Positions 1-6,009 of a stretch of DNA of 6,009 nt are shown here, one piece after another (the first letter of the stretch is position 1; every line of letters starts with the position of its first letter). The position numbers and the translations under genes are program-made. A model generated the notes under the pieces. The model made no database searches. It was not told where the DNA came from and saw only the letters and a list, made by a program, of their open reading frames with translations. This DNA comes from Clostridiales bacterium UBA1779 (GTDB taxonomy: Bacteria; Bacillota; Clostridia; Oscillospirales; CAG-272): the NCBI GenBank assembly GCA_002314565.1, contig DCGL01000006.1, positions 1 through 6,009 of the forward strand. Direction: 5' to 3'.

Positions 1-1255
1 CGGTCTGGATGGCCTTGAACTTCTTGCCGTTGGGGATTCCGCCGCCGATGTCATAAATGAGCTCGCGCAGAGTGGTTCCCATGGGAACTTCGACAAGACC
101 TACGTTGTTGATCTTTCCGCCGAGAGCGAAAACCTTGGTTCCTCTGGAGCCTTCGGTACCGAACTCAACGAATTTTGCAGCTCCTTCACGAAGGATGTAA
201 GGAACGGTGGCCAGAGTTTCTACGTTGTTTACGCAGGTAGGACGGCCCCACAGACCCTTGACGGCCGGGAAAGGAGGACGGGGACGGGGCATACCTCTCT
301 TACCCTCAATGGAGTTAAGAAGGGCAGTCTCTTCGCCGCATACGAAAGCGCCGGCACCGAGACGGATGTGAGCGCGGAAGTTAAAGCCGCTGCCGAGGAT
401 GTTGTCGCCGAGAAGGCCGGCATCTTCGAGCTGCTTGATGGCAATCTTAAGACGGTTTACGGCAATGGGGTACTCAGCACGGACATAGAAGTAGCCGTTC
501 TCAGCACCGATGGCGTATGCACCGATTGCCATACCTTCGATAACGGCAATCGGGTTGCCTTCGAGGATGGAACGGTCCATAAATGCTCCGGGGTCACCTT
601 CGTCGCCGTTGCAGACGAGGTATTTGTCACCGGTTCCGGGGGCAGCAAAGCTCCACTTGCGTCCGGTGGGGAAGCCTGCGCCTCCGCGTCCGCGGAGACC
701 GGAATCGAGAACCTCTTTGATTGTGGCTTCACGGCCGATTTTCAGAGCTCTTGCGAGACCCTGGAAAGCTCCGGCACCGAGAGCCTCTTCGATATTTTCG
801 GGGTCGATCTTGCCGCATCCGTTAAGAGCGACACGGACCTGCTTCTTGTAGAAGGTAATGTCATCCTGCTTTGCAACCTTTTCCTTTGTGGCAGGATCAA
901 CGTAAAGAAGTCTTTCGACAACTTCGCCGCCGATGATGTCCTTCTCAATGATTTCTTCGACGTCATTGAGAGTAACTGCACGGTAAAGTGTGTCTTCGGG
1001 GAAAATCTTGCAGAAGGGACCCTGTGAGCAGAAGCCGAAGCAGCCGACCTGGTTTACGGTAACCTTATCGTCAAGACCCTTTTCCTTGATAATGGCTTCG
1101 AACTTTTCACGGATCTCAGCGGATTCGGAAGAAAGGCAGCCTGTACCGCCGCAGAATACGACGTGACGTTTGCCGTCCTGACCGGAAAACTTATCTTCGA
1201 GGCATTTTGTGCAGGCAACCTGCTTGCTCTCGAGTTCTTCAAATGTCTTAATCAT
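1..1255 (-). CDS. nuoF: NADH-binding flavoprotein subunit NuoF, HydB/HndC-like, of a probable [FeFe] hydrogenase complex (3' end outside window)
   Basis: This subunit oxidises or reduces NAD(P)(H) through FMN and passes electrons to iron-sulfur clusters; in HydABC/Hnd-type hydrogenases it acts in the cytoplasm with a NuoE-like and a catalytic HydA subunit. The visible 418 codons begin at the ATG at 1255-1253, which overlaps the nuoE stop and follows a good ribosome binding site. Residues 32-82 form a thioredoxin-like 2Fe-2S domain with ligands C35-x4-C40 and C72-x3-C76. The complex I 51-kDa fold follows: the glycine-rich FMN/NADH segment GRGGAGFPTG at 189-198, CNGDEGDPGAF at 215-225, and the family signature GAGAFVCGEETALLNS at 300-315. 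The C-terminal 4Fe-4S motif, and any terminal ferredoxin domain, would lie past the left edge. The fused N-terminal domain argues for a HydB/HndC role rather than respiratory complex I; a formate dehydrogenase partner remains possible. An extra CTKC motif sits at C15-C18. Confidence 0.93.
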   Translation of the reverse strand, partial: MIKTFEELESKQVACTKCLEDKFSGQDGKRHVVFCGGTGCLSSESAEIREKFEAIIKEKGLDDKVTVNQVGCFGFCSQGPFCKIFPEDTLYRAVTLNDVEEIIEKDIIGGEVVERLLYVDPATKEKVAKQDDITFYKKQVRVALNGCGKIDPENIEEALGAGAFQGLARALKIGREATIKEVLDSGLRGRGGAGFPTGRKWSFAAPGTGDKYLVCNGDEGDPGAFMDRSILEGNPIAVIEGMAIGAYAIGAENGYFYVRAEYPIAVNRLKIAIKQLEDAGLLGDNILGSGFNFRAHIRLGAGAFVCGEETALLNSIEGKRGMPRPRPPFPAVKGLWGRPTCVNNVETLATVPYILREGAAKFVEFGTEGSRGTKVFALGGKINNVGLVEVPMGTTLRELIYDIGGGIPNGKKFKAIQT

Positions 1256-1737
1256 CAGTTTGCTCCCCCTTTAAGTTCGTCGATAATACCCTGAACCTGT
1301 GATACGGAAACCTTGGGGTAAACCTTACCGTTTACGGAAACGGCAGGAGCAATACCGCAGGCACCGAGGCAGCGCAGAGCGGAAAGAGTGAACAGACCGT
1401 CGGCAGTGGTCTCACCGGGCTTAATGCCGAGAATGTCTGAGAATTTGTCAATAACCTGCTGGGCTCCCTTTACGTAGCAAGCAGTGCCGAGGCAGCAGCC
1501 GATAACGTACTTTCCCTTCGGTTTGAGAGAGAAGAAAGAGTAGAATGTAACCACGCCGTAGATTTCAGCTACAGGAATACCGGTCTTGTCGGATACGAGT
1601 TCCTGAACGTCCAGCGGAATATATCCGTATTCCTTCTGAATGTCGCTGAGAATCATCATTAAGGGTGTGGTCTCTGTTGCGTAACGGTCGCAGATCTCGT
1701 TAATCTTCTTAACTGCGGCCTCACTGATGTTAGCCAT
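1255..1737 (-). CDS. nuoE: 2Fe-2S thioredoxin-like subunit NuoE (HydC/HndA-like)
   Basis: This small electron-transfer subunit carries one 2Fe-2S cluster and docks onto the NuoF/HydB flavoprotein in soluble NAD(H)-linked complexes such as bifurcating [FeFe] hydrogenases. The 160-residue product is of normal length for the family. Residues 1-70 are the helical N-terminal part, including IYGVVTFYSFFS at 59-70, typical of NuoE. The thioredoxin-like domain follows, with cluster ligands C82-x4-C87 (CLGTAC) and C123-x3-C127 (RCLGACG). C81 is an additional cysteine beside the first ligand. The ATG is set 5 nt downstream of AAGGAG. It is the first gene of the unit driven by the promoter at 1817-1845 and is followed without a gap by nuoF. 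No separate HndB-like ferredoxin gene or sensor-kinase-like ORF lies between them, unlike some clostridial hydrogenase operons. Complex I itself is unlikely because no other nuo subunits accompany the pair, although only two genes are visible. Confidence 0.95.
   Translation of the reverse strand: MANISEAAVKKINEICDRYATETTPLMMILSDIQKEYGYIPLDVQELVSDKTGIPVAEIYGVVTFYSFFSLKPKGKYVIGCCLGTACYVKGAQQVIDKFSDILGIKPGETTADGLFTLSALRCLGACGIAPAVSVNGKVYPKVSVSQVQGIIDELKGGAN
1263..1270 (-). promoter_or_regulatory. Ribosome binding site of nuoF
   Basis: On the minus strand AGGGGGAG lies 7 nt upstream of the nuoF ATG, inside the last codons of nuoE. It fixes the nuoF start at 1255 and, with the one-base stop/start overlap (TGATG), indicates translational coupling of the two subunits. 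Confidence 0.75.
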
Positions 1738-1742
1738 AGCGT

Positions 1743-1748
1743 CTCCTT
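1743..1748 (-). promoter_or_regulatory. Ribosome binding site of nuoE
   Basis: A consensus AAGGAG on the minus strand with 5 nt to the ATG at 1737-1735. It supports this start and predicts efficient translation. Confidence 0.85.
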
Positions 1749-1765
1749 AAGTGAAAAAAGATTTG

Positions 1766-1805
1766 GGGCTCACTGCAAACTCTGACTGAGGGTTCGTTTA
1801 AGCCC
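1766..1805 (-). other. Weak nested stem in the nuoE leader
   Basis: In the predicted 5' untranslated region the outer arms GGGCT/AGCCC (1801-1805 with 1766-1770) enclose inner arms AAAC/GTTT (1796-1799 with 1777-1780). The distal arm is followed in the transcript by AAATCTTTTTT. The stem is short and interrupted, so attenuation is only a possibility and chance pairing is quite plausible. Confidence 0.2.
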
Positions 1806-1816
1806 ATTCGCTGTAT

Positions 1817-1845
1817 ATTATACCAAAAAATGACTTTTTTTTCAA
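1817..1845 (-). promoter_or_regulatory. SigA-type extended -10 promoter for nuoEF
   Basis: Reading the minus strand, the -35 box TTGAAA (1845-1840) is separated by exactly 17 nt from a perfect -10 box TATAAT (1822-1817), which is preceded by TGG, giving an extended -10. Upstream of the -35, A- and T-tracts (about 1853-1872) resemble an UP element. Transcription should start near 1808-1812, leaving a leader of roughly 70-75 nt. This is the best promoter match in the window and predicts strong expression of the operon. No clear operator palindrome such as a Rex site overlaps it. Confidence 0.85.
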
Positions 1846-1951
1846 TAGAATAATAGTTTTTTCTCAAAAAAAGCAAGTTGTCAGTCAGAAAACTGACGGA
1901 TTTCCTGCATAGCCGGATGGGACAGAGTAATCCCCGGTCAACATCGGAAAA

Positions 1952-2075
1952 GCTGACAGGGAAAAAACTCTCCATGTAATCCTTGCCTTCCCCACGGGGG
2001 AAGGTGTCAAAGTCGGGCTGGTCCGACTTTGACGGATGAGGCTTCATCTGACAGGAGAAACGTCCCCCTGTCAGC
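1952..2075. repeat. Hairpin-rich intergenic element, REP/MITE-like
   Basis: A perfect 10-bp terminal inverted repeat, GCTGACAGGG (1952-1961) and CCCTGTCAGC (2066-2075), encloses three hairpins in series. These are CCTTCCCC/GGGGAAGG with a 3-nt loop (1986-2004); GTCAAAGTCGG/CCGACTTTGAC, 11 bp with a 6-nt loop (2006-2033); and GATGA/TCATC with a 4-nt loop (2035-2048). A fourth, competing stem CTGACAGG/CCTGTCAG (2048-2055 with 2067-2074) reuses the right terminal arm. The composition and the CCTTCCCC hairpin remind me of dispersed intergenic repeats in Clostridia genomes, but only one copy is present here, so repeat status is inferred. It lies between a terminator and a promoter, so it may be little transcribed. 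Confidence 0.6.
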
Positions 2076-2077
2076 CG

Positions 2078-2111
2078 AAAAAAAGCAGGAGCCCGGAAAT
2101 CGGACTCCTGC
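2078..2111 (-). terminator. Rho-independent terminator of the solute-binding protein gene
   Basis: On the minus strand GCAGGAG (2111-2105), one mismatch and CGG... pair with CCG... and CTCCTGC (2091-2085) around a 5-nt loop. The stem is 7 + 3 bp with one internal mismatch, and seven uninterrupted T residues (2084-2078) follow directly. It begins 15 nt after the stop codon. A smaller inverted repeat, TTCAATT/AATTGAA (2115-2121 and 2129-2135), overlaps the stop codon itself. Confidence 0.92.
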
Positions 2112-2126
2112 CAATTCAATTGAGTA

Positions 2127-3602
2127 TTAATTGAACGATTTCAGAACCTGCTTAAGGGCGTTGGGCCACAGCTTCTTTGCGTTTGCCGAAATGACGCTTG
2201 ACCAGGAGTTGCCGTTTGCAACACAGGATTCGAATGCACTGTACGGGCTGTTCAGATTCTGGGCGAAGATACGGCCGAGGTCGAAAACGCGGCCGTCACG
2301 GGTAATGTCGAACATGCGTCCGGAGGTGCTGTCGTCCGTGTATCTGTACTTCATTGTGATTTCATAAAGTGCGGGAGATACGGTTCTGTAGCTTTCCGAC
2401 GCGTAGCATTCGAGAACCGTTGCCATCATTTCCGGCTGACGTGTGTCGCAGGGAATGGCATACATTGAGAAGGGATTGCCGAGTATGGAATAATACGCGG
2501 TCTGGTCTTCGTTGTACTTGGGAGGAGGAACCACGCCGAAGGAAACGTCATTGTCACGGAAAATTGTGCTGTTGCGGCAGCGGTCTGTCCAGAACAGGCT
2601 GTTGCCGGCTGAAAAATACTGATGAACCGTTTTGTTTTCTGTCAGAAGATAAGCGCGGTCCTGCTTTCCGAAGAAATCTTCGAGCTTGGATACTATATCT
2701 ACTGCTTTGTCGCTCTTGAAAGCTTCATTGATTGCCAGTTCATCACCGGAGGCGTCGATGAACGTGATGCCCGCACCGGCAAGGAAGGCGTCAAGATGAA
2801 GCGTGAATGTGTAACAGCCGTACAGGTCCCCGATATCAGTCATTCCGTTTGCGTTGGCATCAGAGTAAATGCCTTCACACATCTGGAACATTTTGTCAAG
2901 GGTCCACTTTCCGCTGTCAACGAGCTCATAGGGGTCTTCAAGGTTGAAATCGGTGAGAAGCTGCTTGTTGAAGAAGGTTACGTACATCATATACAGGGTG
3001 TTCGCGGAAATGTCTCCCGAGCAGAAAAAGAGTTTTCCGTTTATCGTCGCGTCGTTGATCAGAGACTGCGGCCACCAGGGCTTTTCCCACTCGAAGGCTT
3101 CGCAGGTGTTGAGGTCGTAGAGCAGACCGCTGACAGCAAGGTTGCCCGCAGTGATGGAATAAACGCCGATAAGGTCGTAATCGTTGTTTCCTGCCTTATA
3201 AGCAGCCTGGACCTTGTTTGTGAAGTTGCTTATGTTGGACGCATTTCCGGGAGTGCTTTCGTAAGAGAACTTGATGTTCAGTCTCGTCTCGACCTTGGTG
3301 TTTCTTGTAAAAAGCGAGTCGTTTACGACTTCTCCGTTTTCGGATTCAACGTAGAATTCCTCGTGCTCGCGGTCGGACCAGTATAAAAGAGTGACGTCCT
3401 CTTCGTTGTAGTTGATATTGTCGGGAAGGTCGTCCCTGACGTATCCTTTTTCGTCGAGTCCGTTGTCAGCCGTGGTCTCTTCCGAAATATCTGCGACAGC
3501 TGTTGTCTGTGCTTCTGTTTCTACGGCGGCGGTATCGCCGCAGGAGCACAACAGTGAGAGGACAGTGAGCAGTACGAGTAACAGGGCAAGCGCTTTTTTC
3601 AT
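2127..3602 (-). CDS. Extracellular solute-binding lipoprotein (ABC-transporter type, probably carbohydrate)
   Basis: The 491-residue product is probably a membrane-anchored receptor that captures a solute, likely a sugar or oligosaccharide, for an ABC importer. The N-terminus is a lipoprotein signal: MKK, a leucine-rich core, then the lipobox LCSC with C21 as the likely lipidated cysteine (C19 is an alternative). A Thr/Glu/Ala-rich linker (about 22-58) precedes the folded domain. The bulk resembles family-1 solute-binding proteins; the substrate cannot be read from sequence. An EF-hand-like calcium loop, D248-x-N250-x-N252-G-x-x-D256-x-x-D259, is followed by LYG, as seen in some members of the family. 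The mature part has eight further cysteines (167, 194, 242, 263, 342, 385, 399, 460). No permease or ATPase gene adjoins it, and it has its own terminator and a candidate promoter, so it is apparently monocistronic. It most likely serves a transporter encoded elsewhere, or acts as a sensor receptor. Confidence 0.85.
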   Translation of the reverse strand: MKKALALLLVLLTVLSLLCSCGDTAAVETEAQTTAVADISEETTADNGLDEKGYVRDDLPDNINYNEEDVTLLYWSDREHEEFYVESENGEVVNDSLFTRNTKVETRLNIKFSYESTPGNASNISNFTNKVQAAYKAGNNDYDLIGVYSITAGNLAVSGLLYDLNTCEAFEWEKPWWPQSLINDATINGKLFFCSGDISANTLYMMYVTFFNKQLLTDFNLEDPYELVDSGKWTLDKMFQMCEGIYSDANANGMTDIGDLYGCYTFTLHLDAFLAGAGITFIDASGDELAINEAFKSDKAVDIVSKLEDFFGKQDRAYLLTENKTVHQYFSAGNSLFWTDRCRNSTIFRDNDVSFGVVPPPKYNEDQTAYYSILGNPFSMYAIPCDTRQPEMMATVLECYASESYRTVSPALYEITMKYRYTDDSTSGRMFDITRDGRVFDLGRIFAQNLNSPYSAFESCVANGNSWSSVISANAKKLWPNALKQVLKSFN

Positions 3603-3613
3603 TTTTATTACCG

Positions 3614-3622
3614 TTCCTTTCT
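3614..3622 (-). promoter_or_regulatory. Ribosome binding site of the solute-binding protein gene
   Basis: AGAAAGGAA on the minus strand lies 11 nt from the ATG at 3602-3600 (nt 3603-3613), somewhat longer than usual. No better start with a lipoprotein signal is available, so this start is kept. Confidence 0.6.
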
Positions 3623-3623
3623 G

Positions 3624-3654
3624 AATATACTTTGTTTTTTTATTAGGAGTTCAA
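3624..3654 (-). promoter_or_regulatory. Candidate SigA-type promoter for the solute-binding protein gene
   Basis: The minus strand shows TTGAAC (3654-3649) and TATATT (3629-3624) separated by 19 nt, with an A-rich spacer. Both boxes match well but the spacing is 2 nt over optimal. It lies in the 85-bp gap after mfd, and its position suits a leader of only about 15 nt, so the ribosome binding site would be close to the 5' end of the transcript. Confidence 0.45.
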
Positions 3655-3660
3655 GGGAAG

Positions 3661-3678
3661 CGTGCCGGTTTCAGCACG
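3661..3678 (-). other. Hairpin just after mfd, possible weak terminator or RNA-end stabiliser
   Basis: CGTGCTG and CGGCACG on the minus strand pair over 7 bp (one G-U) around an AAAC tetraloop, 9 nt beyond the mfd stop codon. No T-run follows, so it is not a canonical intrinsic terminator. It may protect the mRNA end or slow polymerase; read-through into the solute-binding gene is possible. Confidence 0.4.
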
Positions 3679-3687
3679 AATGATCGG

Positions 3688-6009
3688 TTATTTTACCTCT
3701 TTCGGGGCGGAGTCCGATGCTTTTTTCAGCTTTGCGAACTTTTCCGTCAGTGTCAGGCAGAGTGCGACGGGGTCGTCACCCGTGTGCAGGGTCACGAAAA
3801 CGTAAGCCGACGGATTCAGGAAAATCTTCAGCTTTCCGTTCATGATTTTCTGCATATCCTGCCATACGAAAACGTCGAATTTCGTCTGAGTGATACGTAT
3901 TCCTCCGCTTTCCTGAGTAATTGAGGCGATTCCGCAATCTGCAGCTTCGGCTCTGAGCTGTGCTATGTCGATTAGATTGATAACGGGAGCGGGAGGCTCA
4001 CCGAAGCGGTCGCAGATTTCGTCAGAGATATCGTCTGCATCCTTTTTCGATGCCACGTGGGCGAGACGCTTGTACAGCGCCATTCTCTGCGGAGCCGAGG
4101 GAACGAAGCTGTCGGGCAGGAAGGCGTCGACGGAAAGGCTGACGGTGCAGGTCTTTTCGTCCTCCTGCTTTTCGCCTTTTTCTTCGAGTATGGCTTCGCT
4201 GAGCAGCTTTACGTAAAGGTCGTAACCGACCTCGTCGAGGTGTCCCGACTGTTCGGCACCGAGAACGCTTCCGGCACCGCGCAGCTCAAGGTCGCGCATG
4301 GCAATCTGGAAACCGGCTCCGAATTCGGCGTATTCCTTGATTGCTTCAAGCCTTTTCTGCTGTATTTCGTTGAGAGCCCGGTCGCCGGGGAAGGTGAAAT
4401 AGGCGTAAGCTCGGCGTGCGGAGCGTCCGACACGGCCGCGGAGCTGATGAAGCTGCGAAAGTCCGAGACGGTGGGCGTTCTGAACTATGAGAGTGTTTGC
4501 ATTCGGCACGTCAACTCCGGACTCGATAATCGTCGTCGATACGAGGACGTCGATTTTCCCCTCCGTCATATCGCGCCATATATCCTCGAGCATATCCTTG
4601 TCCATCTTTCCGTGGGCGGTTACGACGTTTGCTTCGGGTATTGCGTCGCGAATTTTCGCGGCGACTGAGTCGATGGAATCAACCGTGTTGTAAAGATAGA
4701 AAACCTGGCCTCCGCGGCGGAGTTCACGTCTTATTGCTTCGAAGATTACGATATCATTGTGCTCCGTCACGTAAGTCTGGACGGGCAGACGGGAACCGGG
4801 AGCTTCATCAAGAAGGGAAATATCGCGTATTCCGGACATTGCCATGTTCAGGGTGCGCGGAATCGGAGTTGCGGAGAGGGAAAGCACGTCGATGTTTCCC
4901 GTTCTCTGCTTGATTTTTTCTTTCTGGGCTACGCCGAAGCGCTGCTCCTCGTCGACGATCAGCAGACCGAGATCCCGGAATTCAACGTTTTTGGAAAGCA
5001 GGCTGTGGGTGCCGATTACTATGTCGAGAGTGCCTTTCTGCAGGCGTTCTCTTATTTCTTTCTGTTCTTTGGGCTTTACGAAGCGGGACAGCATTCCGAC
5101 GGATACTGCCGTGTCGCGCATACGTGCCGCTGCAGTTCTGTAATGCTGCAGGGCGAGAATCGTCGTCGGCACCAGTATTGCCACCTGCTTTGAATCAAGC
5201 ACGGCCTTGTAAGCCGCTCTGAAAGCAACCTCGGTTTTGCCGTATCCGACGTCACCGCAGAGAAGACGGTCCATCGGAGCTGCCTTCATCATATCCGCCT
5301 TGATTTCGTTTACTGCCTGGTGCTGGGCGTCGGTTTCCTCGTATTCGAACGAAGCTTCAAAGCTGCGCTGAAACTCGTCATCACGTGAAAAAGCGTATCC
5401 GGGACGGCGCATACGCTCGGCATAAAGTTTGATGAGCTCCTTCGCTATATCGCGCAGGGCGGATTTGGCGCGGGCCTTCGTTTTGCCCCACTCAACGCCG
5501 CCGAATTTCGACAGCTTTACTTTTTCCGTATCGCTGTGCGCCCCTATATATTTTGAAACCTTGTCAAGCGCGTCGGCGGACATGAAAAGCCTGTCGCTGC
5601 CGGCGTACTGAATGGTGATATAATCCTTTGTAACCCCGTCGACGGTCAGTGTCGTGATTCCGTCATAGCGGCCGATACCGTGGTTTTCGTGAACGACGTA
5701 GTCACCGACGTGCAAGTCGTTGAAGGAGAGAATACGTTTGGCCGCCGAAAGTTTTTTTGAGGGTCTGACAGCCTTTTCTTCGTTTTCGGGCTTTCCCGCC
5801 GCCGTGAGTATCGCAATTTTCGGACGGACAAGCTCGAAGGGCTCGATGGGACAGCCGGGAAGAATAGTGACCGTTCCCGGGCGTATCATTGAAAACGGAA
5901 TGTCGCTGCCGTCGCCCTTTTCACAGGCGCGGGCGATGATATCCCCGTCGTTGAGCTTTTCTTCGTACTGCTTCGCCTGTGCGGCGTCGCGGCAGAGAAG
6001 AATTATCCT
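3688..6009 (-). CDS. mfd: Transcription-repair coupling factor Mfd (N-terminus outside window)
   Basis: Mfd is an ATP-driven DNA translocase that displaces RNA polymerase stalled at lesions and recruits UvrA for nucleotide excision repair. The reading frame is open to the right edge, giving 773 visible residues of a protein usually near 1150, so the UvrB-like N-terminal module is mostly missing; the internal Met at 5889 is not the start. In visible numbering, the CarD-like RNA polymerase-interacting domain spans about 97-156. The RecG-like helicase motor follows: Walker A GDVGYGKTE at 252-260, the DEEQ box at 353-356, SATPIPRT at 379-386, STTIIESGVDVP at 491-502 and QLRGRVGRS (motif VI) at 522-530. 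The translocation segment GAGSVLGAEQSGH ends near 590, and the C-terminal TRCF domain covers about 625-730. All key motor residues are intact. RecG is excluded by the CarD-like and TRCF domains. The next gene downstream is 85 bp away and functionally unrelated. Confidence 0.97.
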   Translation of the reverse strand, partial: RIILLCRDAAQAKQYEEKLNDGDIIARACEKGDGSDIPFSMIRPGTVTILPGCPIEPFELVRPKIAILTAAGKPENEEKAVRPSKKLSAAKRILSFNDLHVGDYVVHENHGIGRYDGITTLTVDGVTKDYITIQYAGSDRLFMSADALDKVSKYIGAHSDTEKVKLSKFGGVEWGKTKARAKSALRDIAKELIKLYAERMRRPGYAFSRDDEFQRSFEASFEYEETDAQHQAVNEIKADMMKAAPMDRLLCGDVGYGKTEVAFRAAYKAVLDSKQVAILVPTTILALQHYRTAAARMRDTAVSVGMLSRFVKPKEQKEIRERLQKGTLDIVIGTHSLLSKNVEFRDLGLLIVDEEQRFGVAQKEKIKQRTGNIDVLSLSATPIPRTLNMAMSGIRDISLLDEAPGSRLPVQTYVTEHNDIVIFEAIRRELRRGGQVFYLYNTVDSIDSVAAKIRDAIPEANVVTAHGKMDKDMLEDIWRDMTEGKIDVLVSTTIIESGVDVPNANTLIVQNAHRLGLSQLHQLRGRVGRSARRAYAYFTFPGDRALNEIQQKRLEAIKEYAEFGAGFQIAMRDLELRGAGSVLGAEQSGHLDEVGYDLYVKLLSEAILEEKGEKQEDEKTCTVSLSVDAFLPDSFVPSAPQRMALYKRLAHVASKKDADDISDEICDRFGEPPAPVINLIDIAQLRAEAADCGIASITQESGGIRITQTKFDVFVWQDMQKIMNGKLKIFLNPSAYVFVTLHTGDDPVALCLTLTEKFAKLKKASDSAPKEVK

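Larger units (their letters stand above)
1738..2126. other. 389-bp intergenic spacer between the solute-binding gene and nuoE
   Basis: From right to left this spacer holds the 3' tail and terminator of the solute-binding gene, a hairpin-rich repeat-like element, a short 5-bp hairpin (GTCAG/CTGAC with an A4 loop on the plus strand, 1884-1897), an AT-rich block, the nuoEF promoter and the nuoE leader. A 129-codon open frame (minus strand, 1730-2119) spans nearly all of it, but it runs through the terminator, the hairpins and the promoter, overlaps the nuoE start and resembles no protein family I know. I treat the spacer as non-coding. Confidence 0.8.

Noticed and set aside
368..1027. Long plus-strand open frame (219 codons) opposite nuoF
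   Set aside because: It is the antisense shadow of nuoF, whose motifs are continuous on the minus strand through this stretch. The plus-strand product shows no recognisable domain and no convincing ribosome binding site.
1800..1875. Rex or another redox-regulator operator at the nuoEF promoter
   Set aside because: The A/T tracts give a rough palindrome between the -35 and -10 boxes, but no TTGTTAA/TTAACAA or TTGTGA/TCACAA pair is present.
1980..2040. CRISPR array or intrinsic terminator made by the successive hairpins
   Set aside because: There are no regularly spaced direct repeats with unique spacers, and no T-run directly follows any of these stems on either strand.
1730..2119. Minus-strand open frame of 129 codons in the intergenic spacer
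   Set aside because: It spans a terminator, an array of hairpins and a promoter, overlaps the nuoE start, and its product has no recognisable domain.
2622..3386. Plus-strand open frame (254 codons) opposite the solute-binding protein gene
   Set aside because: It is a shadow of the lipoprotein gene, which has a signal peptide, ribosome binding site and terminator in the correct orientation. The antisense product shows no features of a real protein.
4057..4668. Plus-strand open frame (203 codons) opposite mfd
   Set aside because: It lies antisense to the conserved helicase and C-terminal region of Mfd and has no family resemblance. Codon composition of the true gene explains its lack of stops.
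3688..5889. Taking the Met at 5889 as the start of the helicase gene
   Set aside because: The frame stays open for 40 more codons to the window edge, and Mfd needs a further N-terminal module of several hundred residues, so the gene is simply cut by the window.

Overview
The window looks like a chromosomal segment of an anaerobic, fermentative Gram-positive bacterium of the class Clostridia, plausibly an uncultured Oscillospirales-type gut or rumen organism. That placement is inferred from four things: a clostridial-type NuoE/NuoF (HydC/HydB-like) pair, a lipoprotein sugar-binding-type protein, SigA-type promoters with AAGGAG-type ribosome binding sites, and a hairpin-rich intergenic repeat of a kind I associate with these genomes. 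No 16S or other marker gene is present, so it stays an inference.

All genes lie on the minus strand and are transcribed from right to left. In transcription order they are: (1) the C-terminal two thirds of mfd, the transcription-repair coupling factor (3688 to the right edge, N-terminus outside the window); (2) a complete gene for an extracellular solute-binding lipoprotein (2127-3602) with its own candidate promoter and a very clear intrinsic terminator; (3) a 389-bp spacer holding that terminator, a repeat-like element of several hairpins, and a near-consensus extended -10 promoter; (4) nuoE (1255-1737) and nuoF (1-1255, 3' end outside the window), overlapping by one base and therefore probably translationally coupled.

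The NuoE/NuoF pair forms the NAD(H)-handling part of a soluble flavoprotein complex. NuoF carries an N-terminal thioredoxin-like 2Fe-2S domain, as in HydB/HndC of multimeric [FeFe] hydrogenases, so the next gene beyond the left edge is predicted to be the catalytic hydrogenase subunit (hydA-like). The solute-binding protein has no permease or ATPase gene beside it here and appears to be an independent unit. Mfd is a housekeeping DNA-repair gene with no evident functional link to its neighbours.

No clearly new system is visible. The most interesting non-coding feature is the element at about 1952-2075: three consecutive hairpins closed by a perfect 10-bp terminal inverted repeat, one arm of which can instead form a fourth, competing hairpin.
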